Origin: Thermus amyloliquefaciens
Lineage (GTDB): Bacteria; Deinococcota; Deinococci; Deinococcales; Thermaceae
Assembly (NCBI RefSeq): GCF_000744885.1
Contig: NZ_JQMV01000003.1
Location: 1,860,001 to 1,924,000, forward strand
Direction: 5' to 3'
DNA length: 64,000 nt
In this document: one piece after another, positions 1 through 8,464 of the stretch
Position numbering within the stretch: position 1 is the first letter of the stretch
How the letters are laid out: each line of letters opens with the position of its first letter
Program-made: the position numbers and the translations under genes
Notes under the pieces: generated by a model
What the model was told of the DNA's origin: nothing
Database searches by the model: none
Seen by the model: only the letters and a program-made list of their open reading frames with translations

Positions 1-108
1 GCACCCCCCCACGCTGTTCTTGTAGAGGAGGCAGCGAGCCTCGGTGTAGCGGGGCCTGGGGTCGGTGGCCTTGAGGAAGGCGTTCAGCAGGTTATCCAAG
101 AAACCCAT
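1..108 (-). CDS. N-terminal part of a probable 4Fe-4S-type protein (cut by window edge)
   Basis: Only the first 36 codons are inside the window. The ATG at 106-108 directly follows the TGA of the DAHP synthase gene (109-111), so the two are probably translated from one mRNA. The visible protein has an amphipathic start, then a TEARCLLYKNSVGGC segment with cysteines at 26 and 36. The second cysteine, after two glycines, would suit the start of a CxxC ferredoxin-type cluster motif, as in small Thermus 4Fe-4S proteins. That is inference, because the cluster motif itself lies outside the window. The product is otherwise unidentified. Confidence 0.5.
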   Translation of the reverse strand, partial: MGFLDNLLNAFLKATDPRPRYTEARCLLYKNSVGGC

Positions 109-1173
109 TCACGCCCCTAGGAGGTCCTCTATGGCCTGCAAGAAGGCCTCAAACTGCCGGAAGTCCATCTGCTGCTGGTTGTCGGAAAGGGCCACCTTGG
201 GGTTGGGGTGGACCTCCACGTGCACCCCGTCGGCCCCCACCGCCAGGGCCGCCCGGGCCAGGGGGGCCAGGAGGTCCGTGCGCCCGGCGGCGTGGGTCAC
301 GTCCACCACCACCGGCAGGTGGGTCTCCTGCTTGGCCAAGGCCACGGCGGAGAGGTCCAGGGTGTTTCGCGTCCAGCGCTCAAAGGTGCGGATCCCCCTT
401 TCCGCCAGGATCACCTGCTCGTTGCCCTGGGAAAGGATGTACTCGGCGGCGTAGAACCATTCCTCCATGGTGGCGGAAAGCCCCCGCTTGAGGAGGACGG
501 GCCTCCCCGAGCGGCCCACCTCCTTGAGGAGGGCGAAGTTCTGCATGTTGCGGGCCCCCACCTGCAGGATGTCCGCGTACTCCGCCACCACCTCCACGTC
601 CCGGGTGTCCATGACCTCGGTGACGAAGACCATGCCGTGGGCGTCCGCCGCCCGGCGGCCGATCCTAAGACCCTCCACCCCCAGGCCCTGGAAGCCGTAG
701 GGGCTCGTCCTGGGCTTGAAGGCCCCACCCCTCAAGACCCTAACCCCTTTGGCGGCCAGGAAGCTTGCGGTTTCCATCATCTGCTCCTCGGACTCGATGG
801 AGCAGGGCCCAGCGATGAGGAGGGGCTTCTCCCCAAAGACCACGTCCCGCACCCGCACCCGGGTGGGCTCGGGCTTGTGTTTCCGGGAGTAGAGGAACTT
901 CTTTTGGTCCTCCTTCTCCTCGAGGTCCAGGCTGGCCTTGAAGATCTCCTTAAAAAGCTTCCGGATGGTTTCCGCAGGAAAGGGGCCGGGGTTTTCCGCG
1001 GTGAGGTAGGAGAGCATCTCCTCCTCCCGCTTGGGGTCGTAGTGGGGCAGGCCCAGTTCCGTCTGGATGCGGCCGATCTCCTGCACCAGCCTCCCCCGTT
1101 CGGAAAGGAGGCGCAGGATTTCCCGGTTCACCCGGTCCACCTCTTTTCTGAGGGCCAGGATGCGCTCGTCCAT
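109..1173 (-). CDS. aroF: Bifunctional chorismate mutase / 3-deoxy-7-phosphoheptulonate synthase
   Basis: The enzyme condenses phosphoenolpyruvate and erythrose 4-phosphate to DAHP, the first step of the shikimate pathway. The N-terminal 85 or so residues look like an AroQ-type chorismate mutase helix domain (repeated LRKEVDRVN and LLSERGRLV helices). In this family (type I-beta DAHP synthase, KDO8P synthase-like) that domain commonly acts as the feedback sensor. The barrel begins near residue 105 and carries GPCSIES at 122-128. At 354 residues the length fits the fusion. A TACAAT box ends 5 nt before the ATG, so the mRNA is probably leaderless. It lies downstream of tatC on the same strand with 33 bp between them. 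Confidence 0.93.
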   Translation of the reverse strand: MDERILALRKEVDRVNREILRLLSERGRLVQEIGRIQTELGLPHYDPKREEEMLSYLTAENPGPFPAETIRKLFKEIFKASLDLEEKEDQKKFLYSRKHKPEPTRVRVRDVVFGEKPLLIAGPCSIESEEQMMETASFLAAKGVRVLRGGAFKPRTSPYGFQGLGVEGLRIGRRAADAHGMVFVTEVMDTRDVEVVAEYADILQVGARNMQNFALLKEVGRSGRPVLLKRGLSATMEEWFYAAEYILSQGNEQVILAERGIRTFERWTRNTLDLSAVALAKQETHLPVVVDVTHAAGRTDLLAPLARAALAVGADGVHVEVHPNPKVALSDNQQQMDFRQFEAFLQAIEDLLGA

Positions 1174-1178
1174 GGGCT

Positions 1179-1210
1179 ATTGTAAAGGGCTAAACCCCGC
1201 CGGCTGTCAA
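1179..1210 (-). promoter_or_regulatory. Probable promoter of the DAHP synthase gene
   Basis: On the minus strand TTGACA (1205-1210) is followed after 20 nt by TACAAT (1179-1184), which ends 5 nt before the ATG. The -35 overlaps the tatC stop codon. The spacer is long, so the -35 assignment is less sure than the -10. Confidence 0.5.
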
Positions 1211-1950
1211 GCGGCCCCCTCCTGGGGACGGGCCCTTTCCGCCAGCCGAGCCACCAAGACGGAAACCCAGTAGAGAAGGAGGAGCGGCCCGGTGACGATG
1301 GAGAGGGAGACCACGTCCACCGTGGGGGTGATGAGCGCCGCCAGGGTGAGGAGGAGGACCACCGCCACCCGCCAGTTGCGGGCCAAGAAGCCGGAGGAGA
1401 GGATCCCCAGCCGGGCCAAAAGGTAGCTCACCACCGGCATCTCAAACACCAAGCCCATGACGCTCATCATCATGAGGACCTGGCCCATGTAGCGGCCGAT
1501 GGAGATCTGGGGGGTGATGACGTCCCCCAGAAAGCCCAAGAGGAAGGGGATGGCGAAGGGCAGAAAGCCGTAGTAGGCGAAAAGGGCCCCCAGGGCGAAG
1601 CTGAAGCCCGCCCCCAGCAGAAAAGGCCCCGCCAGGCGCTTCTCATGCTCATACAGGCCAGGGGCGATGAAGGCCCAGGCTTGGTAGACGATGAAGGGTA
1701 AGGCCAGCACCAGGCCCCCGAAGGCCGCCACCTTCAAGGAGACCAAAAAGGGCTCGGCGATGTCCAAGACGATGAGGTTGACCTGGATGTTGTTCTGCTT
1801 GGCCGCCAGGTCCAAGGGCCGCTTCAGCCACTCCAAAAGCTGGACACGGAAGCTCCAGGCCACCCCCGTGCCCACCACCCAGGCCACCAGGGACCAGAGG
1901 ATGCGGGCTCTAAGTTCCTCGAGGTGCTCTACCAGGGGTGCTTCCTTCAA
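1207..1950 (-). CDS. tatC: Sec-independent protein translocase subunit TatC
   Basis: Polytopic membrane component of the twin-arginine translocase; it recognises the RR signal peptide of folded proteins. It has 247 residues and six hydrophobic segments. The family N-terminal motif is present as VEHLEELRARI near residues 7-17, and a membrane-entry proline/glutamate-rich region follows near residue 95 (APGLYEHEKR). The start is a TTG whose last two bases overlap the tatA stop codon (TTGA, 1947-1950), so translation is coupled to tatA. No tatB-like gene is adjacent, consistent with a minimal TatA-TatC system. Confidence 0.96.
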   Translation of the reverse strand: MKEAPLVEHLEELRARILWSLVAWVVGTGVAWSFRVQLLEWLKRPLDLAAKQNNIQVNLIVLDIAEPFLVSLKVAAFGGLVLALPFIVYQAWAFIAPGLYEHEKRLAGPFLLGAGFSFALGALFAYYGFLPFAIPFLLGFLGDVITPQISIGRYMGQVLMMMSVMGLVFEMPVVSYLLARLGILSSGFLARNWRVAVVLLLTLAALITPTVDVVSLSIVTGPLLLLYWVSVLVARLAERARPQEGAA

Positions 1951-2231
1951 GCCTTACGCTCCTCTTGGGCTTCGGAAACCTCAGGGGTCCTGCTGGGGGA
2001 AGCCTCGGAAACCGCCCCAAACTCCGACCTAGCCAACCTAGCCCCTTCGGGGCCCTTGTCTTCCCGTACCTCCACCGTCTTCTCCAGCTCCTCCCGGATC
2101 TCCTGGGCCCCCCGCTTGAACTCCCGGATGCTCTGGCCCAGGGAACGGCCGAGCTCGGGAAGCTTCTTGGGCCCAAAGATGAGGAGGGCCACCACCAGGA
2201 TCACCAGGATTTCCGGCATGCCCAGGTTCAT
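1947..2231 (-). CDS. tatA: Twin-arginine translocase pore subunit TatA
   Basis: 94 residues: a single membrane helix (residues 7-20), then the hallmark FGPKKLPELG hinge, an amphipathic helix (RSLGQSIREFKRG), and an acidic/polar tail of about 45 residues. It oligomerises to form the passage for folded proteins with TatC, whose TTG start overlaps its stop. The ATG at 2231 lies 7 nt after a TAAACT box, so this start would be leaderless. The methionine four codons later is an alternative start. Confidence 0.94.
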   Translation of the reverse strand: MNLGMPEILVILVVALLIFGPKKLPELGRSLGQSIREFKRGAQEIREELEKTVEVREDKGPEGARLARSEFGAVSEASPSRTPEVSEAQEERKA

Positions 2232-2238
2232 ACTCCGC

Positions 2239-2244
2239 AGTTTA
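2239..2244 (-). promoter_or_regulatory. Leaderless -10 element of tatAC
   Basis: TAAACT on the minus strand ends 7 nt before the tatA ATG. No convincing -35 is seen. Confidence 0.4.
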
Positions 2245-2257
2245 CCACCGGGTCCGC

Positions 2258-2307
2258 AAGGGAGGTGAAACCTCCCTTATCCTTTCCCGCCCCGGCCCCG
2301 GGAAAGG
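2258..2307 (-). terminator. Hairpins between glmU and tatA
   Basis: A perfect 9-bp stem (AAGGGAGGT / ACCTCCCTT, loop 3 nt) spans 2258-2278. A second GC-rich stem (CTTTCCC / GGGAAAG) lies at 2281-2307. There is no U-tract, so factor-independent termination after glmU is only possible, not certain. Confidence 0.45.
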
Positions 2308-2320
2308 GGCCAGGCTGGGG

Positions 2321-3682
2321 TCAGCCCTCCTCCCGTTTCTTACGGGCGTAGCCCAGCAGGTTCCGTTGCCTTTCCCGGGCGATGGCCAGAGCGTCCTCGG
2401 GCACCTCGTGGGTGATGACGCTCCCCGCCCCCACCATGGCCCCATCCCCCACCTTGACCGGGGCCACCAAGACGGCGTTGGAGCCGATGAAGGCCCCCTT
2501 GCCGATATGGGTCTTGTGCTTGCGCTTGCCGTCAAAGTTGGCGGTGATGACCCCGGCCCCGATGTTGGTGCCCTCCCCCACCTCGGCATCCCCCAAATAC
2601 GCCAGATGCCCCGCCTTGACCCCCGGGTGGAGGAGGCTATTCTTCACCTCCACGAAGTTGCCCACGTGGGCCCCCTCCCTGAGGACCGCCCCCGGGCGTA
2701 GCCGGGCGAAGGGGCCCGCATCGGCCCCCCGGCCCACCACCGCCCCCTGGGCCACGGTGTGGGCCAGCACCTTGGCCCCGGGCTCCAAGAGGGTGTCCTC
2801 CAGGATGGCGTAAGGCCCCACCTCGGCCCCTTCCCCGATTTGGGTCTTGCCCTTGAGCACCACCCCCGGCCAGAGGGTCACGTCGGGGGCGAGCTCCACG
2901 CTGGCCTCCAGGTAGATGCTCTCGGGCAGGATCATCCGCACCCCCTTCCGCATCCACTCCCGGCGGAGGGCAGAAAGGAGCACCCCCTCCACCCGGGCCA
3001 GCTCCTCCCGGGTGTTCACCCCAAGGGCCTCCTCCGCCACCCCTGGCACCGCCACCACCCTCCGCCCCTTGGCCCGGTAGATGGCGATGAGGTCGGGAAG
3101 GTAGTACTCCCGGGCGGCGTTTTCGTTGCGCACCTCCTTGAGGGCGGTGAAGAGGAGGTCATCAAAGGCATAGGCCCCGGCGTTCACCTCCCGGATGGCC
3201 CTAATCTCCGGGGAGGCGTCCTTTTCCTCCACGTTGCCCAAAACCTCCTCCCCCTGGCGCAGGATGCGGCCATAGCCGGTGGGATCGGGAAGCTCCACGG
3301 TGAGGAGGGCCATGCCCGCCCCCTCCCGCACCCTTTCCAGAAGGGCCCTGAGGGTTTCCGGGCGGAGAAGGGGGGTGTCCCCTTGGGTGACCAGGGTGGG
3401 GCCGGGGAAGCCCCCGAGGAGGGCCTCCGCCTGCAAAAGGGCGTGGGCGGTGCCCAGCTGTTCCTCCTGCACCGCCACCTCCACCGGGTAGGCCCTTAGG
3501 GCCTCCACCACCTGCTCGGCCCCGTGGCCCACCACCACCACGAGCCTTTTGGGCTCCAGGGCCAAGGCGGTTTCCACCGCGTAGGCCAGCATGGGCTTGC
3601 CCAGGAGGGGATGGAGGACCTTGGGCAGGCGGGATCTCATCCGGGTCCCCTGCCCCGCGGCCAGGATCACGTGCGCGTGCAT
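2321..3682 (-). CDS. glmU: Bifunctional UDP-N-acetylglucosamine pyrophosphorylase / glucosamine-1-phosphate acetyltransferase
   Basis: Makes UDP-GlcNAc for peptidoglycan and other glycans. The N-terminal uridyltransferase domain has LAAGQGTRM at residues 8-16 with the downstream PKVLHPLLGKP. The C-terminal half is a left-handed beta helix of hexapeptide repeats (for example GEGAEVGPYAILEDT and GRGADAGPFARLRPGA), the acetyltransferase domain. At 453 residues it has the usual family length. TAAAAT ends 6 nt before the ATG, and the stop of trmB is 19 bp upstream. It can therefore be transcribed both from the trmB promoter and from its own leaderless promoter. Confidence 0.97.
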   Translation of the reverse strand: MHAHVILAAGQGTRMRSRLPKVLHPLLGKPMLAYAVETALALEPKRLVVVVGHGAEQVVEALRAYPVEVAVQEEQLGTAHALLQAEALLGGFPGPTLVTQGDTPLLRPETLRALLERVREGAGMALLTVELPDPTGYGRILRQGEEVLGNVEEKDASPEIRAIREVNAGAYAFDDLLFTALKEVRNENAAREYYLPDLIAIYRAKGRRVVAVPGVAEEALGVNTREELARVEGVLLSALRREWMRKGVRMILPESIYLEASVELAPDVTLWPGVVLKGKTQIGEGAEVGPYAILEDTLLEPGAKVLAHTVAQGAVVGRGADAGPFARLRPGAVLREGAHVGNFVEVKNSLLHPGVKAGHLAYLGDAEVGEGTNIGAGVITANFDGKRKHKTHIGKGAFIGSNAVLVAPVKVGDGAMVGAGSVITHEVPEDALAIARERQRNLLGYARKKREEG

Positions 3683-3688
3683 AAGGCT

Positions 3689-3694
3689 ATTTTA
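3689..3694 (-). promoter_or_regulatory. Leaderless -10 element of glmU
   Basis: TAAAAT on the minus strand, 6 nt before the glmU ATG, in the 18-nt trmB-glmU gap. Confidence 0.4.
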
Positions 3695-3700
3695 GGGGGG

Positions 3701-4636
3701 CTAGGTGTGGTCCTGGACCACCTCGAGGCCCGCCTTCCCCAACTCCCGCACCAGGGCCCGCACCGCCTCCTTCACCCCCTCGGTGATGAGGGGGCTACCG
3801 AAACGGCTCACCCCCGCATAAACCCCGTGCGCGCTCCTCCGCACCTCCAGAAGCAGGTCCTGGGTGAGGTCCTCCTCCTCCACATGGGTGAGGACATAAA
3901 AACCCTCCTCCCCCCGGGCCACCTCCAAAAAGACCGCCACCCCTCCAGGGAGGGCCAGGGGAGTCCTGGGCAAGACGAGCCTTTCGGGCAGATTCCCCTT
4001 CAGCAAGGCATGGGCCACCTCGTACCTCCTTATGGGCGGCCAAGGATGGGGGTCCTCGGCCACCTTGGTGAAGACCGCATGGAAAAAGCTCCGGCCCGCC
4101 TCCCGCCACTTTAAGGCGTACTTGGTGCGCAGGTGGGCCTCCGGCGGCTCCCTGACCTCCAGGCGGTAAAGCCCGCTTCTTTCCGCCTCCTCCAGGGCAA
4201 AGCGGAAATACTCCTCGTGGTCGGTGGTGAGGAGGAGGTCCCCACCCTCCACAAGCCGGGTGGAAAGCCTGCGGAAAAAACCCTCCTGCAGAAGCCGCTT
4301 CCGCTGGTGGCGCTTTTTGGGCCAGGGATCGGGAAAGTTGACGATGACCCGCCTCAGGCTCCTGGGCGGCACCAGGTTCCTGAGGGCGAAGGGGCCTTGC
4401 CCATGGTAAAGGCGCACGTTGCCTATCCCTTCGCGGCGCAGGCGCCGGTAGGCCCTAAGGACGCTGGCCGCGGAGATCTCAGCCCCCAGGATGAGCCATT
4501 CCGGATGGGCCTTGGCCAGCTCCGCGGTGAAACGGCCATCGCCAAAGCCCACCTCGAGGACCAAGGGCCCTTCCCGGCCAAAGAGATCCGCCACCCCCGG
4601 GGGCCAAGAGGGAAGAAGGGCAGGCCGCACCAACAC
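3701..4636 (-). CDS. trmB: tRNA (guanine-N7-)-methyltransferase
   Basis: Methylates G46 in the tRNA variable loop using SAM. The SAM-binding loop LEVGFGDG is at residues 27-34 and the family signature [11 protein letters not shown] near 99-109. It has 311 residues against roughly 210-240 in many bacteria. The last 90 or so residues form an extra C-terminal region, as known for the Aquifex enzyme, where it helps stability at high temperature. The start is GTG 4634-4636. TATAAT on the minus strand ends 8 nt before it, so the mRNA should be leaderless. Confidence 0.93.
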   Translation of the reverse strand: MLVRPALLPSWPPGVADLFGREGPLVLEVGFGDGRFTAELAKAHPEWLILGAEISAASVLRAYRRLRREGIGNVRLYHGQGPFALRNLVPPRSLRRVIVNFPDPWPKKRHQRKRLLQEGFFRRLSTRLVEGGDLLLTTDHEEYFRFALEEAERSGLYRLEVREPPEAHLRTKYALKWREAGRSFFHAVFTKVAEDPHPWPPIRRYEVAHALLKGNLPERLVLPRTPLALPGGVAVFLEVARGEEGFYVLTHVEEEDLTQDLLLEVRRSAHGVYAGVSRFGSPLITEGVKEAVRALVRELGKAGLEVVQDHT

Positions 4637-4644
4637 AAGGGGGG

Positions 4645-4650
4645 ATTATA
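4645..4650 (-). promoter_or_regulatory. Leaderless -10 element of trmB
   Basis: Consensus TATAAT on the minus strand, 8 nt before the GTG start of trmB. The region is divergent with the DUF4388 gene. Confidence 0.5.
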
Positions 4651-4708
4651 CGCCCTTTTCAAACCCTTTTCACAGGGGAGCCCTAGGGTGAAGGCAGGAG
4701 GTCCGGTT

Positions 4709-5311
4709 ATGGCCCTGTTTGGGACCCTCGAGGGCTTGCCCCTAGAGGAGCTCCTCCAGCTCCTTGCCCAGAAGGAAGGGGCCCTGGAAATTTGGAACCT
4801 GAAGGATATTCCCCCCACCACCCTCTACCTCAAGCCCGGCCATATTCGTTCCATTGACCAGCACGGCAAACCCCTGGAGGCCCTGGCCGCCAAGGCCACC
4901 CTGCAGGCCTTGCTCCAAGCCCGCCAAGGGAGCTTTGAGTTTATCCCCGGGGCAAAACCCAAGCACCCGCACCGCCTGAACTGGCCCGTGGAGAAGGCCC
5001 TCCTAAGCACCATCACCCTCCAGGACGAGTTGGAGCGCTACCGCCCGTACCTCCCCCCTCCCAAGGCCCTCTTCAAGGTTGCCGATCTGGCCAAGATACC
5101 CCCAGAGGAAGGTTTTCTGGCAAATTCGCTTCCCTACCTGAAAAAAGGGGCGTCAGCAGAAGACCTCTCCAAGGCCCTCGGCCTGCCCCTGGACCTGGTG
5201 CGGTTTCACCTCTTCCGCCTGGAACGAAAAGGGCTGGTAAAACGCACGGGGCAAATGGATAGCGGCCGCTCCAGCTTTCTGGGCCAGCTACTCCGGGGGG
5301 TGAGGCCATGA
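4709..5311 (+). CDS. DUF4388 (PATAN-like) domain protein
   Basis: 200 residues. The N-terminal 90 or so match the DUF4388 pattern: ALFGTLEGLPLEELLQLLAQ, a short beta-rich stretch, then an alanine-rich helix and GSFEF. Such domains accompany two-component and c-di-GMP proteins as protein-interaction modules. The C-terminal part (ASAEDLSKALGLPLDLVRFHL, then RLERKGLVKR) looks like a winged helix. The reading frame is open from 4133, but that part is antisense to trmB. ATG 4709, with AGGAGGT 8 nt upstream, is the credible start. Its TGA overlaps the ATG of the HD-GYP gene (ATGA), so it is probably a partner of that regulator. The partnership is inferred from coupling only. Confidence 0.8.
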   Translation: MALFGTLEGLPLEELLQLLAQKEGALEIWNLKDIPPTTLYLKPGHIRSIDQHGKPLEALAAKATLQALLQARQGSFEFIPGAKPKHPHRLNWPVEKALLSTITLQDELERYRPYLPPPKALFKVADLAKIPPEEGFLANSLPYLKKGASAEDLSKALGLPLDLVRFHLFRLERKGLVKRTGQMDSGRSSFLGQLLRGVRP

Positions 5312-6282
5312 AGCGCCCGCAGTCCCTCCCCGCCAAAAAGGTTTTGCTGGTAGACGATGAACCCATCCAACGCCTCCTCCTCATGCGGGCCCTGGCCCCC
5401 TTGGAGGTGGAGGTCCAAGAGGCCAGGAACGGCCAAGAAGCCCTGGACATCCTCCGGGACGGCCTGCCCCACGTGGTCCTCACGGACCTGCACATGCCCC
5501 TGATGGATGGCCTCGAGCTCACCCGCAGGGTAAAGGCCCTGGACCCCCTCCTCCCCGTCATCCTCCTCACCGCCGATGGGGACAAGGAGGTGCGCCTTAG
5601 GGGCCTAGAGGCCGGGGCCGACGACTTCCTGAACCGGCCTGTGGACCTGACGGAGCTCAGGCTTCGGGTCAAGGGCCACTTGGAGCGCCGGCAACTGCAG
5701 GAAAAGCTGGAGGACCTGGAAAGGGCCCTCCTCGCCCTGGTGCGGGCGGTGGAGGCCAAGGACGCCTACACCGCAGGCCACGGGGAGCGGGTGGCCGAGT
5801 ACGCCTTGTGGACCGCGGAGGAGCTGGGGGCCAAGGAAGCCGAGATGGAGGATCTGCGCCTGGGGGCCCTTCTCCACGACGTGGGCAAGATCGGCATCCC
5901 CGACCACATCCTGCGGGGGGATTACCCCCTCACCGAGCACGAGTGGCGGCTTATCCGCGAGCACCCGGTGAAGGGGGACGAGATCCTCCGCCCCTTGCGG
6001 GCCTACGCCCGGCTCAAGCCCTACGTGCGCTGGCACCACGAGCGCTTGGACGGCTCCGGCTACCCCGATGGGATCACGGACATCCCCCTTTTGGTCCAAA
6101 CGGTAACCGCCGCGGATATCTACGACGCCCTCACCAGCGGGCGCACCTACCGCACCCCCCTCAAGCCGGAGGAGGCCCTGGGGGTGCTGGAGGAGGAGGT
6201 GGGCAAGGGGCGGCTTCACCGGGAGGTGGTGCGGGCCATGAAAAGCGCCCTCCTCCGCAACCGGGCCCTGCGGAGGGCCTAA
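5308..6282 (+). CDS. Response regulator with HD-GYP output domain (c-di-GMP phosphodiesterase)
   Basis: Hydrolyses cyclic di-GMP when its receiver domain is switched. The REC domain (residues 11-125) has the acidic pair D16-D17 and the phospho-acceptor D60 (LTDLHMPLMDG). The conserved switch lysine before proline is replaced by arginine (R110 in FLNRPVD). A coiled linker at 125-145 leads to the HD-GYP domain with HDVGKIGIPD at 190-199 and HHERLDGSGYPDG at 243-255. All metal ligands visible there are intact. It is coupled to the DUF4388 gene. No sensor kinase is adjacent. Its stop overlaps the convergent ubiD stop region by 4 bp. Confidence 0.93.
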   Translation: MKRPQSLPAKKVLLVDDEPIQRLLLMRALAPLEVEVQEARNGQEALDILRDGLPHVVLTDLHMPLMDGLELTRRVKALDPLLPVILLTADGDKEVRLRGLEAGADDFLNRPVDLTELRLRVKGHLERRQLQEKLEDLERALLALVRAVEAKDAYTAGHGERVAEYALWTAEELGAKEAEMEDLRLGALLHDVGKIGIPDHILRGDYPLTEHEWRLIREHPVKGDEILRPLRAYARLKPYVRWHHERLDGSGYPDGITDIPLLVQTVTAADIYDALTSGRTYRTPLKPEEALGVLEEEVGKGRLHREVVRAMKSALLRNRALRRA

Positions 6283-8066
6283 AAGCCGTACTCCTCCCAG
6301 CGGGAATCCACCAGGGCTTGGATGCGGGCATCCATGCGGATGCGCTCCGGCCAGGGGCGATTAAAACCCTCCTCCGGGAGCTTACGGGTACCGTCCAGCA
6401 CCAAAACCGGGCCTTCCACCCCCTCCATCACCCGGGCGTCCCGCTCGGGGTCAATGTTGTTGAGCACCGCCCAAAGGAGTTCCTCGGGGGTGAGGGCGGT
6501 GTCATGGTCCGCCAGCAACAGGAGCCGGATACCCGCGCTGGCCGGTGCCCGCAAAAGCCGCTCCGCCAAGGCCCAGGCCTGGCCGGGCCGCTCCTTGCGC
6601 AAGGCCACCCCCCAGACCCCCGGCCACTGCCGCTGCGCCAAGGCCTCCGGATCCCCGGGGAGGTCTGCGTGGGCCTTGGGGGTGAAGGGCACCTCCCCGC
6701 CCTCCTCCGGGAGCTTGCGGGTGCCGTCAATTAGGAGCTTGCCCCCGAAGGCGAAGGCCCGGGCGCTATGGTCCAGGACGTCCATGGGCCCCCGGAGGAG
6801 CAGGGTGTCCCTCCCGGGAAGGGCGTGCTCCAGGGCCTTCAAGAGGGCGGAAAAGCCCGGTTTCAGGGGAACGTTCTCGTCCACCGCCACGATCACCTTG
6901 GCGAACATCATCTGCCCCAGGCCCAGCATCCCGTAGGCCACCTTGTAGGCCTGCCCCGGGTACTCCTTCCGGAGGGCCACGTTCACCCAGTTGTGGGCCA
7001 CCCCCTCAGGGGGCATGTGGTAGTCGGCCACCTCGGGGAGGATAAGGCGCAAGGGCGGCAGGAAAAGGCGCTCCGAGGCCTCAATGAGGTAGGCGTCCTC
7101 CATGGGGGGCACCCCCACGATGGTGGCGGGGTAGATGGCCCCCTTGCGGTGGGTGATGGCGGTGACGTGGAAGCGGGGGTAGAGGTCTACAGGGGTGTAA
7201 AAGCCCGTGTGGTCCCCAAAAGGGCCCTCCGCCACCAGGGATTCCTGGGGGTCAATGTAACCTTCCAACACGAACTCGGCCTCGGCGGGCACGGGGAGGT
7301 CTACGCTGACCCCCTTGGCCAGTTCCATGGGGGCCCCCCGCAGGAACCCCGCCAGGTGGAACTCGCTCACCCCCGGCAAGGGGGGTAGGGGAGCGGTGGC
7401 GGCGTAGGTGAGGACCGGGTCGCCCCCCAAGGCCACGGCCACCTCCAGCCGCTTGCCCAGCTTCCTGGCCTTCTCCAGGTGGCGGCGGCCCACCTTGTGG
7501 AGCTGCCAGTGCATGGCCGTGCTCCGCCTGTCCAGGACCTGCATGCGGTACATGCCTAGGTTGAGCTCCCCGGTTTCCGGGTCCTTGGTGATGACCAGGG
7601 GCAGGGTGAGGAAGGGCCCGCCGTCCAGGGGCCAGCACTTGAGGATGGGGAGGCGGGAGAGGTCCACCTCCTCCCCCCTTAGCACCACCTCCTGCACCGG
7701 GGCCCTGGCCACCCCCCTGGGGAAAAACCCCCGGAGGAGGGGAAGCTTGGGAAGAAGCCCCAAAAGGGCGGAAAGCCCCCCTTTGCCCGGCTTGAGCTCC
7801 AGGAGGGTTTCCACCTTGCGGGCCAACTCGTCCAGATCCTTTACCCCCAGGGCGAAGGCGGTGCGCTCCCGGGTGCCGAAGAGGCCGATGGCCACGGGGA
7901 AGTCCTTACCCACCACCCTCTCAAAAAGGAGGGCGGGGCCGCCCCCCTTCACCATGCGGTCGGCGATCTCGGTGATCTCCAGCTCGCTGGAAACGGGGAC
8001 CCGTACCCGTTTGAGCTCGCCCCGCCTCTCCAGGGCCTCCAGGTAGGCGCGGAGGTTCCTAAACAC
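6279..8066 (-). CDS. UbiD-family decarboxylase
   Basis: UbiD enzymes use a prenylated flavin to decarboxylate aromatic acids. In organisms with the futalosine menaquinone route, as Thermus has, a UbiD homologue is expected to decarboxylate the 1,4-dihydroxy-6-naphthoate-derived intermediate. That role is inference here. About 595 residues with UbiD-type blocks: an N-terminal RGELKRV segment, GPFGDHTGFYTP near residue 290, and a C-terminal barrel with GTRKLPEEG occurring twice (near 455 and 570). GTG 8066 lies 5 nt after a TAAGCT box. A TTG two codons earlier (8072) is the alternative start. Confidence 0.88.
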   Translation of the reverse strand: MFRNLRAYLEALERRGELKRVRVPVSSELEITEIADRMVKGGGPALLFERVVGKDFPVAIGLFGTRERTAFALGVKDLDELARKVETLLELKPGKGGLSALLGLLPKLPLLRGFFPRGVARAPVQEVVLRGEEVDLSRLPILKCWPLDGGPFLTLPLVITKDPETGELNLGMYRMQVLDRRSTAMHWQLHKVGRRHLEKARKLGKRLEVAVALGGDPVLTYAATAPLPPLPGVSEFHLAGFLRGAPMELAKGVSVDLPVPAEAEFVLEGYIDPQESLVAEGPFGDHTGFYTPVDLYPRFHVTAITHRKGAIYPATIVGVPPMEDAYLIEASERLFLPPLRLILPEVADYHMPPEGVAHNWVNVALRKEYPGQAYKVAYGMLGLGQMMFAKVIVAVDENVPLKPGFSALLKALEHALPGRDTLLLRGPMDVLDHSARAFAFGGKLLIDGTRKLPEEGGEVPFTPKAHADLPGDPEALAQRQWPGVWGVALRKERPGQAWALAERLLRAPASAGIRLLLLADHDTALTPEELLWAVLNNIDPERDARVMEGVEGPVLVLDGTRKLPEEGFNRPWPERIRMDARIQALVDSRWEEYGF

Positions 8067-8071
8067 CCCCA

Positions 8072-8077
8072 AGCTTA
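8072..8077 (-). promoter_or_regulatory. Possible leaderless -10 element of the ubiD-like gene
   Basis: TAAGCT on the minus strand ends 5 nt before GTG 8066. The box would make the TTG at 8072 an unlikely start. Confidence 0.3.
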
Positions 8078-8108
8078 CCGGAAGCCTGGGGAGGGGGCTC
8101 GGAGCGGG

Positions 8109-8438
8109 CTACACTTCCAGAACCAGGTGCTCCAGGCGGTGGGCTTTGGGGGTGCCGTGGACCAGGACGGCCTCGAGGCGCACCGGGAGGTCGTCCCGCT
8201 TAAGGAGGTGGCGGGCACTTTTCAGGAGGCGCTCCACCTTTTTGGGGGTGAGGGCCTCGAGGGGGGTGCCGAAGGCCGGGGTGCTCCTCTGCTTCACCTC
8301 CACCAGGACGTAGACCCCATCCTTTTCCATGAAGAGGTCCACCTCCCCAAAGGGGGTGCGGCGGTTCCGGCCCAGAAGCCGGTAGCCCCGCTCAAGAAGG
8401 TAGGCAAGCGCCCGGTCCTCGGCCCAGCCTCCCTTCAC
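8109..8438 (-). CDS. YraN / UPF0102 family endonuclease-like protein
   Basis: 109 residues. It carries the restriction-endonuclease-like core seen in YraN proteins: an N-terminal [23 protein letters not shown], then [22 protein letters not shown], that is the acidic GEVD and the E-V-K motif. The cellular role of the family is not settled. GTG 8438 has GGAGG 5 nt upstream and gives the N-terminus usual for the family; the frame is open to GTG 8477. It lies between the PASTA gene and ubiD, all on the minus strand. Confidence 0.85.
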   Translation of the reverse strand: MKGGWAEDRALAYLLERGYRLLGRNRRTPFGEVDLFMEKDGVYVLVEVKQRSTPAFGTPLEALTPKKVERLLKSARHLLKRDDLPVRLEAVLVHGTPKAHRLEHLVLEV

Positions 8439-8464
8439 GCCCTCCTCCCCAAACCCAGGGGTCC

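Noticed and set aside
4133-4708. Longer N-terminus for the DUF4388 protein (open frame from 4133)
   Set aside because: Lies antisense to trmB and has no homology. ATG 4709 has a good ribosome-binding site and begins the domain.
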